Part shown: positions 1 to 9,216 of the stretch, piece after piece
How the letters are laid out: each line of letters begins with the position of its first letter
Numbering within the stretch: the first letter of the stretch is position 1
Assembly (NCBI RefSeq): GCF_902497855.1
Contig: NZ_CABVHU010000005.1
Span: 310,001 to 374,000, forward strand
DNA length: 64,000 nucleotides
Reading direction: 5' to 3'
DNA from: Pseudomonas fluorescens
GTDB lineage: Bacteria > Pseudomonadota > Gammaproteobacteria > Pseudomonadales > Pseudomonadaceae
Position numbers and translations under genes: made by a program
Notes under the pieces: model-generated
What the model was told of the DNA's origin: nothing
Seen by the model: only the letters and a program-made list of their open reading frames with translations
The model's database searches: none

Positions 1-665
1 GTCACCACGCGATCCTTGAGTTCGGCGAGCTTCTTGAAGCCCGGCTCGATGTTGTGTTCGTCACCACCGGCCAGTTTGGCGGCGATGATGATCAGGTCCA
101 TGGCCTCGGTCCAGTTCGGTGGCGGCAGGAAGATGTTCGGCGACAGGTCCGCGTCCCACAGGGCGGCATAGCTCTGCGGCGCTTCCTTCACGGTGCGGGT
201 GCTGTAGACAAGACTGTTGCACCACAGCAGGTAACCGATGCCGTGGCCACTGGCGCCGGTGCGGTATTTCTCCGGCACGTCGACCAGGTTGGGAATGCGG
301 TTGAGGTCGGGTTTTTCCAGCAGCCCGGCGGCGGCCAGGCCTTCGGCGCCAACGCCGGCCAGGGTGATGACGTCGTACTGCGGACGCTCACCGGCAGCCT
401 TGAGTTTGGCGACCATTTCCGAGGTGCTGCCGGTGCGGTCGGCGATGACTTTGCAACCGTACTTGTCTTCGAAGGTCGCTGCGATGTTGCGCAGTGCGGC
501 CAGGCCGGTGTCATCGGACCAGGTCAGCAGGCGCAGGGTCTTGCCCTGGAAGCGCGTATCGCTGGCATTGGCCCGGACGAAGGGCAGGCTCATGGCCGCT
601 GCGGCTACGGACGCCACACCCACGGTTTTGATGAATTGACGTCGGTTCAGATCATGCTCGCCCAT
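1..665 (-). CDS. ABC transporter extracellular solute-binding protein, 3' end outside window
   Basis: About 221 N-terminal residues are present and the C-terminus lies beyond base 1. The protein opens MGEHDLNRRQFIKTVGV, a twin-arginine signal (RRQFIK) followed by an Ala-rich hydrophobic stretch, so it should be exported folded to the periplasm. The mature part begins with a beta strand (LRLLTWSD) and continues with the pattern of the spermidine/putrescine-type family 1 binding proteins (KYGCKVIADRTGSTSEMVAKL, then a YDVITL strand). The start ATG at 665 has a GGAG-like site just upstream. The partner permease and ATPase genes are not visible here. The ligand cannot be read from sequence; a polyamine or similar cation is an inference from family resemblance. 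Confidence 0.8.
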   Translation of the reverse strand, partial: MGEHDLNRRQFIKTVGVASVAAAAMSLPFVRANASDTRFQGKTLRLLTWSDDTGLAALRNIAATFEDKYGCKVIADRTGSTSEMVAKLKAAGERPQYDVITLAGVGAEGLAAAGLLEKPDLNRIPNLVDVPEKYRTGASGHGIGYLLWCNSLVYSTRTVKEAPQSYAALWDADLSPNIFLPPPNWTEAMDLIIIAAKLAGGDEHNIEPGFKKLAELKDRVV

Positions 666-851
666 GAAGGACTCCCTTTGTTTTTGTAAGTATGAGGTGG
701 GTCGCAACCCTTGCATCCGCGCGGTCGGAGCTGCTTGAAGCCCCCGGTTTCAAAGGGCAGGAGCGGCGCCGACAGCTTCATCCTGAGGTCGTGCAAAACA
801 GCTGACTATCGATAAAAACTCATTGAAGCCATGACGCTGGCGCATGCCTCC

Positions 852-938
852 CTGTAGGAGCTGGCTTGCCAGCGAAAGCAGCCTCAAGCCTGGCGCCGCC
901 CATGACGACGCCTTCGCCAGCAAGCCGGCTCCTACAGG
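852..938. repeat. REP doublet (inverted pair)
   Basis: Two copies of the short Pseudomonas REP palindrome face each other: TGTAGGAGCTGGCTTGCC at the left and its reverse complement variant ending GGCTCCTACAGG at the right. The pair sits just after the 3' end of the aldehyde dehydrogenase gene. Apart from it, 666-944 shows nothing beyond the upstream region of the solute-binding protein gene. Confidence 0.85.
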
Positions 939-944
939 GGGCCG

Positions 945-2393
945 TCAGAGCGCCCGAATCACGTGTTTGATTTCCTGAAAGGCCTGCAAGCCCCACGGGC
1001 CCAATTCACGGCCGATGCTGCTCTGCTTGTAGCCACCCCAGGCGGTCTGCGGGAAGATCACTTGCGGCGCGTTGATCCACACCAGCCCCGCCTGCAAGGC
1101 ATTGGCGACCCGATCCGCGGCCTCGGTGTCGCGAGTGACGACGCTGGCCACCAGGCCAAACTGGCTGTCATTGGCCAGGGCAATCGCCTCTGCTTCGCTG
1201 GCAAAACTGCGCACGCAGATCACCGGGCCAAAAATTTCTTCACACCACAGCGCACTGTCCAGGGGCACATCGGTGAAAATCGTCGGCTGCAAAAAATAGC
1301 CGCGCGGCAGGTCCGCCGGACGATTGCCGCCGCACATCAGTTTGGCGCCGGCACTCAGACCGCGATCGATGTGGCCGAGCACACGCTGGTATTGCGCCTG
1401 ATTGACCAGTGCGCCCATTTCCACGTTCGGGTCGAACGGGTCGGCCACACGAATCGCTTCGGCGCGGGCTTTCAGTTTCGATAGGAACTCATCGGCCAAT
1501 TCATCGGCGACCAGCACGCGGCTGGTGGCCGAACACATCTGCCCGGCGTTGAAGAAACCGCCGCCACAGGCCACTTCAGCGGCCAGTTCGAGATCGGCAT
1601 CGGCGAGTACCAGCAGCGAGGATTTACCACCCAGTTCCAGGCTGACGCCCTTCACCGTTTCCGCTGCCCGTTGCATCACTTGCACGCCGACCGCATTACT
1701 GCCGGTGAAGGAGATCTTGGCGATTCGCGGATCAGCCGACAGCGGCGCACCGACCGCCAGGCCCGTGCCGCAGACCAGGTTGAACACGCCCTTGGGCAGG
1801 CCTGCCCCGGCGATGATCGCCGCCAGTTTCAGCTCCGGCAGCGGGGTCACTTCGGAAGGCTTGAGCACCACGCAGCAGCCGGCGGCCAACGCCGGGGCGA
1901 GTTTCCAGGCGGTGGTGACCATCGGGAAATTCCACGGCACGATCAGGCCGACCACACCGCAGGGTTCGCGGCGCAGGCGGGCGCTGAAATCGTCGGTAGG
2001 CAACTCGACCGCGCTGTCCTGTTTCCCGTCGAGGCCTTCGGCCAGCCCGGCGTAATACTCGAACGTGGCGATCACGTCATCAACGTCGATGGCCGCTTCG
2101 AACAGCGGCTTGCCATTGTTGCTCGACTGCAAGTGCATCAACTGCTCGCGACCGGCCTGCACACCCGCGGCGATCTTGCGCAGGATCGCACCACGCTCGG
2201 CGCCGGTGGTGGTCGACCAGTCCTTGAAGGCTTCGGTCGCTGCACTGACGGCTTGATCGACAGCGCGTTCATCGCCGCCATTGACGGTGGTCAACAAGGC
2301 TTCGGTCGCGGGGTTGATCACCCGCAAATGTTCGCTGCCGGCCGACCATTGACCATTGATGTAGAGCCCATCGAGCCTGGTAGGAAAACTCAT
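945..2393 (-). CDS. NAD(P)-dependent aldehyde dehydrogenase (betaine/aminoaldehyde type)
   Basis: A full-length (482 aa) aldehyde dehydrogenase that oxidises an aldehyde to the acid with NAD(P). The cofactor-side motif VPWNFPMVTTAWKLAPAL, the general-base motif LELGGKS and the catalytic cysteine in FNAGQMCSATSR are all intact. The C-terminal WINAPQVIFPQTAWGGYKQS resembles the aminoaldehyde/betaine aldehyde subgroup. The start ATG at 2393 overlaps the TGA of the upstream decarboxylase gene by four bases, so the two genes are translationally coupled. If that decarboxylase makes 4-guanidinobutyraldehyde, this enzyme would convert it to 4-guanidinobutyrate. That substrate is inferred from the coupling, not from residues. 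Confidence 0.88.
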   Translation of the reverse strand: MSFPTRLDGLYINGQWSAGSEHLRVINPATEALLTTVNGGDERAVDQAVSAATEAFKDWSTTTGAERGAILRKIAAGVQAGREQLMHLQSSNNGKPLFEAAIDVDDVIATFEYYAGLAEGLDGKQDSAVELPTDDFSARLRREPCGVVGLIVPWNFPMVTTAWKLAPALAAGCCVVLKPSEVTPLPELKLAAIIAGAGLPKGVFNLVCGTGLAVGAPLSADPRIAKISFTGSNAVGVQVMQRAAETVKGVSLELGGKSSLLVLADADLELAAEVACGGGFFNAGQMCSATSRVLVADELADEFLSKLKARAEAIRVADPFDPNVEMGALVNQAQYQRVLGHIDRGLSAGAKLMCGGNRPADLPRGYFLQPTIFTDVPLDSALWCEEIFGPVICVRSFASEAEAIALANDSQFGLVASVVTRDTEAADRVANALQAGLVWINAPQVIFPQTAWGGYKQSSIGRELGPWGLQAFQEIKHVIRAL

Positions 2394-4027
2394 TTCGACA
2401 CCGCCTGCATCCACTGGGTCTGGTCGATTTCGATCAGCGTCGGGCCTTGGCGATCGGCGGCGGCGCGCAGTGCGCTGCGCAGCTGCTCGACCCCGTTGAC
2501 GGCTTCGGCGGCACAGCCCAGCGCCTTGGCCACGCCGATGAAGTCCGGGGTATAGATGTCCACGCCGACCGGCTCGATGGCGCGGTTGACCATGTATTTC
2601 TTGATCTCTTCGTAGCCCTGGTTATTCCACAGCAGGACAATCACCGGGGTGCGCGCTTCAACGGCGCTGGCCAGTTCCGGCAGGGTGAATTGCAGGCCGC
2701 CGTCGCCGATCAGGCACACCACTGGAGGCCGAACACCCTTTTCAGCACTGCCACCGAGCCAGGCGCCAATCGCTGCCGGCAACGCATAGCCGAGGGTGCC
2801 GTAACCGGTGGACGAGTTGAACCAGCGACGCGGACGCTCCGGGTTGAACGTCAGGTTGCCGGTGTAGACCGGTTGGGTCGAATCGCCGACAAAAACGGCG
2901 GCCGGCAGCTCATGCAGGACGGTTTCCAGGAAGCGCGTCTGCGCCAGGGTCGGCGCGTCCCAGGTGGCGGCGAGTTCTTCGCGCAAGCGTGCAGCACGCA
3001 CCTGGCCCCAATCGTTGCGGCGCTCGGCCAGCGACTTGTGGGACAGCGCGGTGAGCAAGGCTTGGGCCGCATTGCGCGAGTCCGATACCAGCGCCACGTG
3101 CGGCGGATAGTTGCGCACGGTCTGGTCCGGGTCGATGTCCACCCGCAGCAATTTGCCAGGAATCTCGAAACCACCGGCGAAGGTCACGTCGTAGTCGGTC
3201 TCGGCCAGTTCGGTGCCGATCGCCAATACCACGTCGGCCTCGGCGACCAACGCGCGAGTGGCAACCAGACTCTGGGTCGAACCGATCAGCAACGGGTGGT
3301 TGGATTCGAGCATGCCTTTGGCATTGATGGTCAGGGCCACCGGTGCGTCCAACAGTTCGGCCAGCTCAGTCAACTCGGCGGCCGCATCGATGGCGCCGCC
3401 ACCGGCGAGAATCAACGGGCGCCTGGCACCGGCGAGCAACTCGGTCATGCGACTGATCGCGCTCGGCGAAGCGCCGGCGCGGTCGATGTTCACTGGCAGG
3501 CTGGCAAGCAGGTCATCGGCCTCTTCGACCAGCACGTCCAATGGGATTTCGATGTGCACCGGACGCGGACGACCGGCCTGGAACAGGGCAAAGGCACGGG
3601 CCAGCACACCCGGCAACTCGGACGCCGACATCAGGGTGTGGGAAAACGCCGCCACACCGCCGACCAGGGCGCTCTGGTTCGGCAGCTCGTGGAGCTTGCC
3701 GCGACCGCCGCCCAACTGGTTGCGGGTTTGCACGCTGGAGATCACCAGCATCGGGATCGAATCGGCGTAGGCCTGGCCCATGGCGGTGGTGATGTTGGTC
3801 ATGCCCGGGCCGGTGATGATAAAGCACACGCCAGGCTTGCCACTGGTGCGCGCATAGCCGTCAGCCATGAAACCGGCGCCCTGTTCGTGACGCGGCGTGA
3901 CGTGGTTGATGCTCGAACAGGCCAGTCCGCGGTACAGCTCCACGGTGTGGACCCCGGGGATGCCGAACACCTGCTCCACACCGTAATCTTCGAGTAACTT
4001 GACCAATACTTCGCCGCACGTCGCCAT
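2390..4027 (-). CDS. aruI: Thiamine-diphosphate decarboxylase, 5-guanidino-2-oxopentanoate decarboxylase (AruI-like)
   Basis: 545 aa, acetolactate-synthase-like. The N-terminal PYR domain has the activating glutamate in RHEQGAGFMADGYAR, and the C-terminal PP domain has the ThDP/Mg motif GDGGLQFTLPEL followed by NNQGYEEIKK. In the arginine transaminase pathway AruI decarboxylates 2-ketoarginine to 4-guanidinobutyraldehyde, and the coupled downstream aldehyde dehydrogenase fits the next step. The ATG at 4027 is preferred over upstream in-frame starts because AGAAGGG lies a few bases before it. The aminotransferase gene aruH is not adjacent, so the substrate assignment rests on family likeness. 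A divergent LysR gene probably regulates the pair. Another 2-keto acid decarboxylase activity is possible. Confidence 0.75.
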   Translation of the reverse strand: MATCGEVLVKLLEDYGVEQVFGIPGVHTVELYRGLACSSINHVTPRHEQGAGFMADGYARTSGKPGVCFIITGPGMTNITTAMGQAYADSIPMLVISSVQTRNQLGGGRGKLHELPNQSALVGGVAAFSHTLMSASELPGVLARAFALFQAGRPRPVHIEIPLDVLVEEADDLLASLPVNIDRAGASPSAISRMTELLAGARRPLILAGGGAIDAAAELTELAELLDAPVALTINAKGMLESNHPLLIGSTQSLVATRALVAEADVVLAIGTELAETDYDVTFAGGFEIPGKLLRVDIDPDQTVRNYPPHVALVSDSRNAAQALLTALSHKSLAERRNDWGQVRAARLREELAATWDAPTLAQTRFLETVLHELPAAVFVGDSTQPVYTGNLTFNPERPRRWFNSSTGYGTLGYALPAAIGAWLGGSAEKGVRPPVVCLIGDGGLQFTLPELASAVEARTPVIVLLWNNQGYEEIKKYMVNRAIEPVGVDIYTPDFIGVAKALGCAAEAVNGVEQLRSALRAAADRQGPTLIEIDQTQWMQAVSK

Positions 4028-4146
4028 GTCATTGCCCTTCTTGTTCGTTTGAGACGCCGGGCCTGCGCTGTGTTTATGATGAGTCGGCAGGTCCAGGGAT
4101 GGCCTCATTGGAACGGGCGACACCTACCCTCAACAATGGATAAAAA

Positions 4147-4173
4147 GTCATACTAGCCATGACCTCACGTCAT
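4147..4173. promoter_or_regulatory. Candidate LysR-type operator between aruI-like gene and LysR gene
   Basis: GTCAT (4147-4151) and ATGAC (4159-4163) form an inverted repeat with a 7-base spacer. A third half-site, GTCAT (4169-4173), follows 22 bases after the first. The site lies in the divergent spacer, just ahead of the LysR start, where LysR boxes usually lie. The operator role is inferred. Confidence 0.45.
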
Positions 4174-4186
4174 ACCTTGGATCCCA

Positions 4187-5071
4187 ATGAAACGATTGCC
4201 TCCCCTGCCGGCGCTGCACACTTTTCTGATCACCGCGCAGTGCTGCAACTTCACCCGGGCCGCCGAGCAGCTGTACATCACCCAAGGCGCGGTGAGTCGG
4301 CAGATCGCCGGGCTGGAAGATCATCTGGGATATGAACTGTTCATTCGCCAGGCCCGGGGCTTGGACCTGACCGCCGAAGGACGGGAGTGGCTGCCACGGG
4401 TCCAGCAGATTTTCGGCTTGATCGACGACGCGGTGGAGCAGATCGGCGAGAAGCGCGAAACCCTGCAACTCAAGGCGCCGACCTGTGTCATGCGCTGGTT
4501 GTTGCCGCGGCTGTTGCAGTGGCAACGGGAACGTCCGGATGTGCCGGTAGAGCTGACTACAACGGTGAAGCATGGGGTGGATTTTCAGCGCGAGCAGTTT
4601 GATGCGGCGGTGATGTATGGCGCACCGCCCGACAGTGCATTGGTGGCCCATCATTTGTTCGATGAACAACTGACGCCAGTTTGCTCCAGACCCCTGCTCG
4701 AAGGTCCGGTACCACTCTTCACTCCGGCTGATCTGGAGCGACACCTGTTACTGCATCCGACCAGCGATGAGCGGGACTGGAAAGCCTGGCTCAAAACTGC
4801 CGACGTTCACTTGAGCAACGTCGGCAAGGGGCAGCATTTCGAAACACTGGATCTGGCCATGTCGATGGCCTCCCAGGGTACAGGGGTCGCGATCGGCGAC
4901 TGGTCGTTGATCGGCGATGACTTGCGGGCGGGCCGGTTGGTAATGCCCTTTGAACTGAAAGTACGCACGGGGTTGGCGTATTACATTGTTCACCCTGAAC
5001 GTCCCGTCCCGAGTGGTCCATTGACCGAGTTGCTCGATTGGCTGCAGGCTCAGGCGCGGGCCATGTCCTAG
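4187..5071 (+). CDS. LysR-family transcriptional regulator (GcvA-like)
   Basis: 294 aa. The N-terminal winged helix-turn-helix is clear (LHTFLITAQCCNFTRAAEQL, then QGAVSRQIAGLEDHLGYELF), followed by a linker helix and a periplasmic-binding-like effector domain from about residue 90. It is divergent from the decarboxylase/aldehyde dehydrogenase pair with a 159-base spacer holding a GTCAT/ATGAC repeat, so control of that pair is the simplest reading. The effector is unknown; arginine-derived keto acid would fit the neighbours. Confidence 0.88.
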   Translation: MKRLPPLPALHTFLITAQCCNFTRAAEQLYITQGAVSRQIAGLEDHLGYELFIRQARGLDLTAEGREWLPRVQQIFGLIDDAVEQIGEKRETLQLKAPTCVMRWLLPRLLQWQRERPDVPVELTTTVKHGVDFQREQFDAAVMYGAPPDSALVAHHLFDEQLTPVCSRPLLEGPVPLFTPADLERHLLLHPTSDERDWKAWLKTADVHLSNVGKGQHFETLDLAMSMASQGTGVAIGDWSLIGDDLRAGRLVMPFELKVRTGLAYYIVHPERPVPSGPLTELLDWLQAQARAMS

Positions 5072-5084
5072 GCCTGGCAGGCAC

Positions 5085-6107
5085 TCATCGCCAGGAAATG
5101 GACCCAAGGAAATTCACTGTCGCTGTGTAGCGCCCGGCCATCGCCTGAATCGATGGTACATCGACTATCAATGACGGCGGATTCGCTTGTAAAAACTGTT
5201 CATACGCAGCCAGTATTTTCTGTGCCTCCCGCCCCCAGTTTGCAATGACTTGATCTAGGGTTTTGATGGCTTCGAGTTTCTGCAGTTGACTGGCTGCATC
5301 CTGGAGCTGGGAGTCGGTATCCGTCAGCTCTTTTTGCAGCTTGTCCAGCCGGCTCCGAACACCGTCTCGTGCCTGCGTCAGGTTTGAGTAACAGCGCCCA
5401 TTTTCAATCCCTTCCAGATTGCCATTGAGGCGGGCAAGCACCTGTTCAAGAAATTCACGATCCGGCGCTGGAGTAGTCACCACCTTGATGGCCGACTCGA
5501 TGTCCTTTGCACTGGGAATCAGTTTTTTAGAAAGCCCCCGCCATCCCGGTGCCTGAAGCTTTTCAATCTGGGCATCAATGACGCGCTTTTCCTCCTGAAG
5601 TTTTGCCCGGTCGTCCCGTAGTCCCGCTATTTGTTGCTCCAGACCAGCGCGGCGACCCACCTGGATACGTAAAAGTTCGGCACCCTCCTCGGCGAAACCG
5701 ATGGCACCAAGTTCGTTTAACGCCTGTCGCAAATACCCCGCGGCCGTTTCTACCGGCCCCCGTGCGCCTTCCACACGACCCGCGCAATACTTCACAAGCT
5801 CGATACTCTTCTCTTCACGCAGACTGGCCGCTGCGATCGGCAGAGTCTGGATCTCTTCGAGACGCGCCAGGGTACTGTTGAACCCGACGTTGTTCAGCGA
5901 TGCAATGGTTCGCTTCAAATGGTCGCCGAGGCTTCGATCATAGGTATTAAGCTGATCGCGCGCATACAACGCCTTGCCTTGTATGGCAGGCAGAAAGGCA
6001 AACGTCTGATCGGCCACCAAGGTATTGAAATGAGTCTGACTGGCTTTCATGGCCTGTCTGTCGGGGGTCGTATAACCCTGTGCATCGTTAATAGTATTGT
6101 TCATCAT
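5085..6107 (-). CDS. Alpha-xenorhabdolysin family binary toxin, subunit B (XaxB-like)
   Basis: 340 aa, close to the usual XaxB length. The sequence is mostly long alpha helices with coiled-coil character (residues about 150-200 and 240-300), no signal peptide, and a conserved-looking WRGLSKKLIPSAKDIESAIKV segment mid-protein. The start is placed at the paired Met codons (6107/6104), preceded by GGAGG at the right distance. XaxB partners XaxA in a two-component alpha-pore-forming cytolysin that forms membrane pores in target cells. It lies 35 bases after the XaxA-like gene on the same strand, as in the Xenorhabdus locus order. The family call is from recognition of the pair, not an alignment. 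Confidence 0.7.
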   Translation of the reverse strand: MMNNTINDAQGYTTPDRQAMKASQTHFNTLVADQTFAFLPAIQGKALYARDQLNTYDRSLGDHLKRTIASLNNVGFNSTLARLEEIQTLPIAAASLREEKSIELVKYCAGRVEGARGPVETAAGYLRQALNELGAIGFAEEGAELLRIQVGRRAGLEQQIAGLRDDRAKLQEEKRVIDAQIEKLQAPGWRGLSKKLIPSAKDIESAIKVVTTPAPDREFLEQVLARLNGNLEGIENGRCYSNLTQARDGVRSRLDKLQKELTDTDSQLQDAASQLQKLEAIKTLDQVIANWGREAQKILAAYEQFLQANPPSLIVDVPSIQAMAGRYTATVNFLGSISWR

Positions 6108-6142
6108 GAACACCTCCATCCTTGAAATATCAAATAGAAAAC

Positions 6143-7375
6143 TCAACCAACCGTTTCATTGAAAACCCTGGACAAGTTATTGGCGTGCCCTCGAATAACG
6201 TCCCAAGGCTCAACCACTGCCTGCAAGTCCAGAACCAGCAGATTCAAATCCAATGCGTTATTGGCTGTAGCCAATCGGTCCGCGGACTCCACGACATTGA
6301 GCCAAATAATCGCCCACACATCTTCCAGATTTTTCGCACCTTCTTCTGCATCTATCATCAGCGCTTTCATATTAGTCAAGCGTCCAGCCAAATCACTTAA
6401 CAATAATGAACTGTTTGCACCGACCATTTCTTTCAACAGTTCGGATCGGTCTTGGATCAACGCGTTTTTCTGGCTCCTGACAGTTTCCGCCTGGGAGCCG
6501 AATATGCCTCCGGTAATGGCAACGCCGAGGGGGCCGAACACCAGGCCGGCAAAGGCGTAACCGACCAGGCTGTCATACTCTGAGATCTTCTCGGCGATTC
6601 GTACATCCAACTCTTTAATCCGAGCCTTGATGTCATTTATCTTCGCGGGCACCTCGACACCCGCCCTCTCAACATAGGATAACTTGGTATTCACTGTTGG
6701 CAGGAGATCTTCTGTAATTTTGCGGGAAAATTCGACTGCCAGATCCTTGACTGCCTCGATGTAATAACAAAAGTTTTCGATATCCTTTTTCATCCAGTTG
6801 AAATATTTGTCCAGCTTGTGTACTTTTTCAATGTCTGAGTCACCCAGCGGGATATGTTTCAGTTTTTCAAGCTCCGACTCTGACAAGGTATCGATCGTAC
6901 CGCTTAAATTCTGATAACCGTCAAATTTTTCCAAATGACTGATCACCTGCCGCCCCGTGTTGATGAAGCCTTTGGCGAAAAGATCCAGCCGCGCGCCAAG
7001 ATCCTTGGTATCGCGCTCCAGTGTCGCCCAGGAAAGTGCGTGCTCACGAATTCTCTGGTTCAACTGCTGAAAATCAGCAGGCTCAAGCCCGGCCACACCG
7101 ATCCTCGTGTATCCAAGCTGCTGCTCGATTGCGCTCAGGTCGACCGATTCTTTCAAACTTGCCTGGACATAGCGTTTGATGGCGTCAAGATTGGCCCTTT
7201 TCACAATAAAAGTTCCATCTTTGTAATCTGGCGCATCAGTTCCCGCCATCACACCAAAATATTGAACGGGCACGTATTTTGCTGCTTCTGTGAGCGTGTT
7301 CAATCCATGCAACTGTGTCACCGCCACCAATGCAGTACGTGTCAACTTGCTTTCCTGTTCCTGATCCTGTTTCAT
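6143..7375 (-). CDS. Alpha-xenorhabdolysin family binary toxin, subunit A (XaxA-like)
   Basis: 410 aa, matching XaxA length. It is helical and rich in Lys/Glu, with one long hydrophobic hairpin (SLVGYAFAGLVFGPLGVAI) near residues 260-290 flanked by coiled coil, the layout of XaxA/ClyA-like alpha-pore toxins. There is no N-terminal signal peptide. The ATG at 7375 is chosen because AAGGAG lies seven bases upstream. The gene and its upstream spacer are clearly lower in GC than the surrounding genes, suggesting horizontal acquisition. Known XaxAB toxins lyse haemocytes and other eukaryotic cells; the target here is unknown. Confidence 0.72.
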   Translation of the reverse strand: MKQDQEQESKLTRTALVAVTQLHGLNTLTEAAKYVPVQYFGVMAGTDAPDYKDGTFIVKRANLDAIKRYVQASLKESVDLSAIEQQLGYTRIGVAGLEPADFQQLNQRIREHALSWATLERDTKDLGARLDLFAKGFINTGRQVISHLEKFDGYQNLSGTIDTLSESELEKLKHIPLGDSDIEKVHKLDKYFNWMKKDIENFCYYIEAVKDLAVEFSRKITEDLLPTVNTKLSYVERAGVEVPAKINDIKARIKELDVRIAEKISEYDSLVGYAFAGLVFGPLGVAITGGIFGSQAETVRSQKNALIQDRSELLKEMVGANSSLLLSDLAGRLTNMKALMIDAEEGAKNLEDVWAIIWLNVVESADRLATANNALDLNLLVLDLQAVVEPWDVIRGHANNLSRVFNETVG

Positions 7376-7816
7376 ATTGGCACTCCTTACAGCTTCAACC
7401 ATTTTAATTAAAATCGATAAGCCACATTACCGGACGCTCATCCATTAACCACTAACAGTGGCGAAACCGACAATATCTTTTTACAACACCCCCTATCAAC
7501 TTCATCGCAACGACACGCATCGTAGGAAATCAAACCCATGACACTGTGATTTTTCACTTAACAAAAAAGAAAAACTAACGAATTGAATAAAAATATAAAA
7601 AACACCTGACTGACACACTCTTATTACAAATAAAAATGTACACACCAACGGATTGCTTTCGCTGGCAATCCAGCCCCTACAGGGGATCAGCGTTTACAGG
7701 TGGGTATCAGCGTTCTGAATATCGGGTTACGTGCGCAGGCCACATCACTGGCATCTCACCGGCGCTGACCTATGCTCAAAGTAATACCCAAGGGTATTTG
7801 TGCAGAGGTCAACGCC
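7376..7816. other. AT-rich gene-free spacer upstream of toxin cassette
   Basis: No convincing gene is seen. The stretch is unusually AT-rich for this genome (about 7540-7640 is nearly all A/T tracts), fits the promoter side of the minus-strand toxin genes, and may be an H-NS/MvaT-type silencing target. A degenerate REP half-element (GCTTTCGCTGGCAATCCAGCC) lies near 7655-7690. Confidence 0.55.
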
Positions 7817-7993
7817 ATGAACATCAAAACAAGAAGGTACCTCGCGATTTTCATCACCTGCGCGGCCACGTTTGCGCTGTATGGCACGGCGGCCTGGCGC
7901 GTCGAGCAGTTGCGCCAACTGCCCCGTGAAGCCGCGAGCTGCAACTTCGAGCGCTGCATGCCCCACAACGCGACCCTCAACGCCCTCCGCTGA
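7817..7993 (+). CDS. Small single-pass membrane protein, hypothetical
   Basis: 58 aa beginning MNIKTRRYLAIFITCAATF. A basic N-terminus is followed by one hydrophobic segment (residues about 8-25), then a short soluble tail with two cysteines (SCNFERC). An AGAGG site precedes the ATG. It could be a small inner-membrane protein or an exported peptide. It ends 10 bases before the convergent AraC gene. The function is not recognisable. Confidence 0.5.
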   Translation: MNIKTRRYLAIFITCAATFALYGTAAWRVEQLRQLPREAASCNFERCMPHNATLNALR

Positions 7994-8002
7994 CGAAGGG
8001 GA

Positions 8003-8899
8003 TCAGGTCTCGTTGCCCTGATCGGCCTTCAAGCGGTCGCGAAAAGCCTTGGGCGAAATTCCCACCCGGCGGCGGAACAGGCGCGTGAAGTTGGTCGGAT
8101 CGGAAAACCCCAACAACTCGGACATTTCATAAATGGTCATGCTGGTGTAGGTCAGCAAGCGCTTGGCCTCCAGCAACTGACGTTCATGCATGATCTGCAA
8201 CGCCGGTTGCCCCGCCAGCTCACGGCACGTGCCGTTGAGGTGGGACACGGAAATCCCCAGGCGATGCGCCAGGTCCTCGACCTTGACATGCTGGCGATAG
8301 GTTTCTTCCACCAGTTGAATAAAACCGTTGAGGTATTCCCGTGCTCGCTGTGGACGCTGGCTGGCGGCGCGGCGCTGAAGCACCTGGCGGCTGACCCACA
8401 CCATGATCACGCTGACCAATGAATGCATGAGCATTTCCCGCGCCGGTTGATGGCCTGTGTACTCGTTTTGCAGGGCGAAAAACAGGCTATTGAGGTATTC
8501 GCCGTCCTTGCCCGCCGGATAACTTTCCGCCTGGGCCAAGGCGTTCACCCCGTTGCCCAGTTGCGCCTGCAGATGGGCGACCAGCGGCGCGGCGAGGGTC
8601 ACGACAAACCCTTCGACGTCCTCGGAAAAGCGAAAGCCGTGTACTGACAACGGTGGCAGGATCTGGATCGCCGGCTCGGGCAGTTGCGTGCGCTTGCCTT
8701 CGATTTCAAGCTCTGCCTGACCTTTGAATACGAAGAGCAACTGGCATAAATCGGCGTGGCGATGGGGTTTGATTTCCCATTGGTGTTCGCGGCTGCGTTT
8801 GGAAATGGTTTCACAGTGCAGCAAGTCCGGGGTCGGCCAGTCCAGGCTTTCACCGTAGAGCTTGAACACTGGAATCGAAGGCAGGTCAGGCTTGTTCAT
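8003..8899 (-). CDS. AraC-family transcriptional regulator with N-terminal cupin
   Basis: 298 aa. An N-terminal cupin-like sensing domain (HRHADLCQLLFVFKGQAEL, about residues 40-120) precedes a C-terminal double helix-turn-helix (VEDLAHRLGISVSHLNGTC and YEMSELLGFSDPTNFTRLF). The layout resembles PobR-type aromatic-responsive activators. The gene is divergent from the MFS exporter with about 320 bases between the starts, so it may control that exporter. An in-frame GTG about 42 bases further upstream is an alternative start. Confidence 0.82.
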   Translation of the reverse strand: MNKPDLPSIPVFKLYGESLDWPTPDLLHCETISKRSREHQWEIKPHRHADLCQLLFVFKGQAELEIEGKRTQLPEPAIQILPPLSVHGFRFSEDVEGFVVTLAAPLVAHLQAQLGNGVNALAQAESYPAGKDGEYLNSLFFALQNEYTGHQPAREMLMHSLVSVIMVWVSRQVLQRRAASQRPQRAREYLNGFIQLVEETYRQHVKVEDLAHRLGISVSHLNGTCRELAGQPALQIMHERQLLEAKRLLTYTSMTIYEMSELLGFSDPTNFTRLFRRRVGISPKAFRDRLKADQGNET

Positions 8900-9216
8900 C
8901 ACTTCAATCCAGGCCTCAGGGGTGGCGGGCGATAATCGCACCGATTGGCAGAATGTTCGGGCTCAGTTTTCACCTTCAATTGACAGACCCGCAAGCGAAA
9001 AATGCAAGCACTCGATCCATAAAAAGTATCAGCGCATCGCCGAATCGGCACTCGAGTAGTGTGTCGATTCTGAAGCGGCCCGAAAAACCATCGCAGAAAA
9101 TGCCGTCGGACTTCCGTACGAGGCTATCGAATAGCCTACTACCGACTTACACTGGCGAGCACTTACCCGCTCGTCTTGCGCCTGGCGGGTGCCAATCACC
9201 GCCCGCAGGTTCTACC

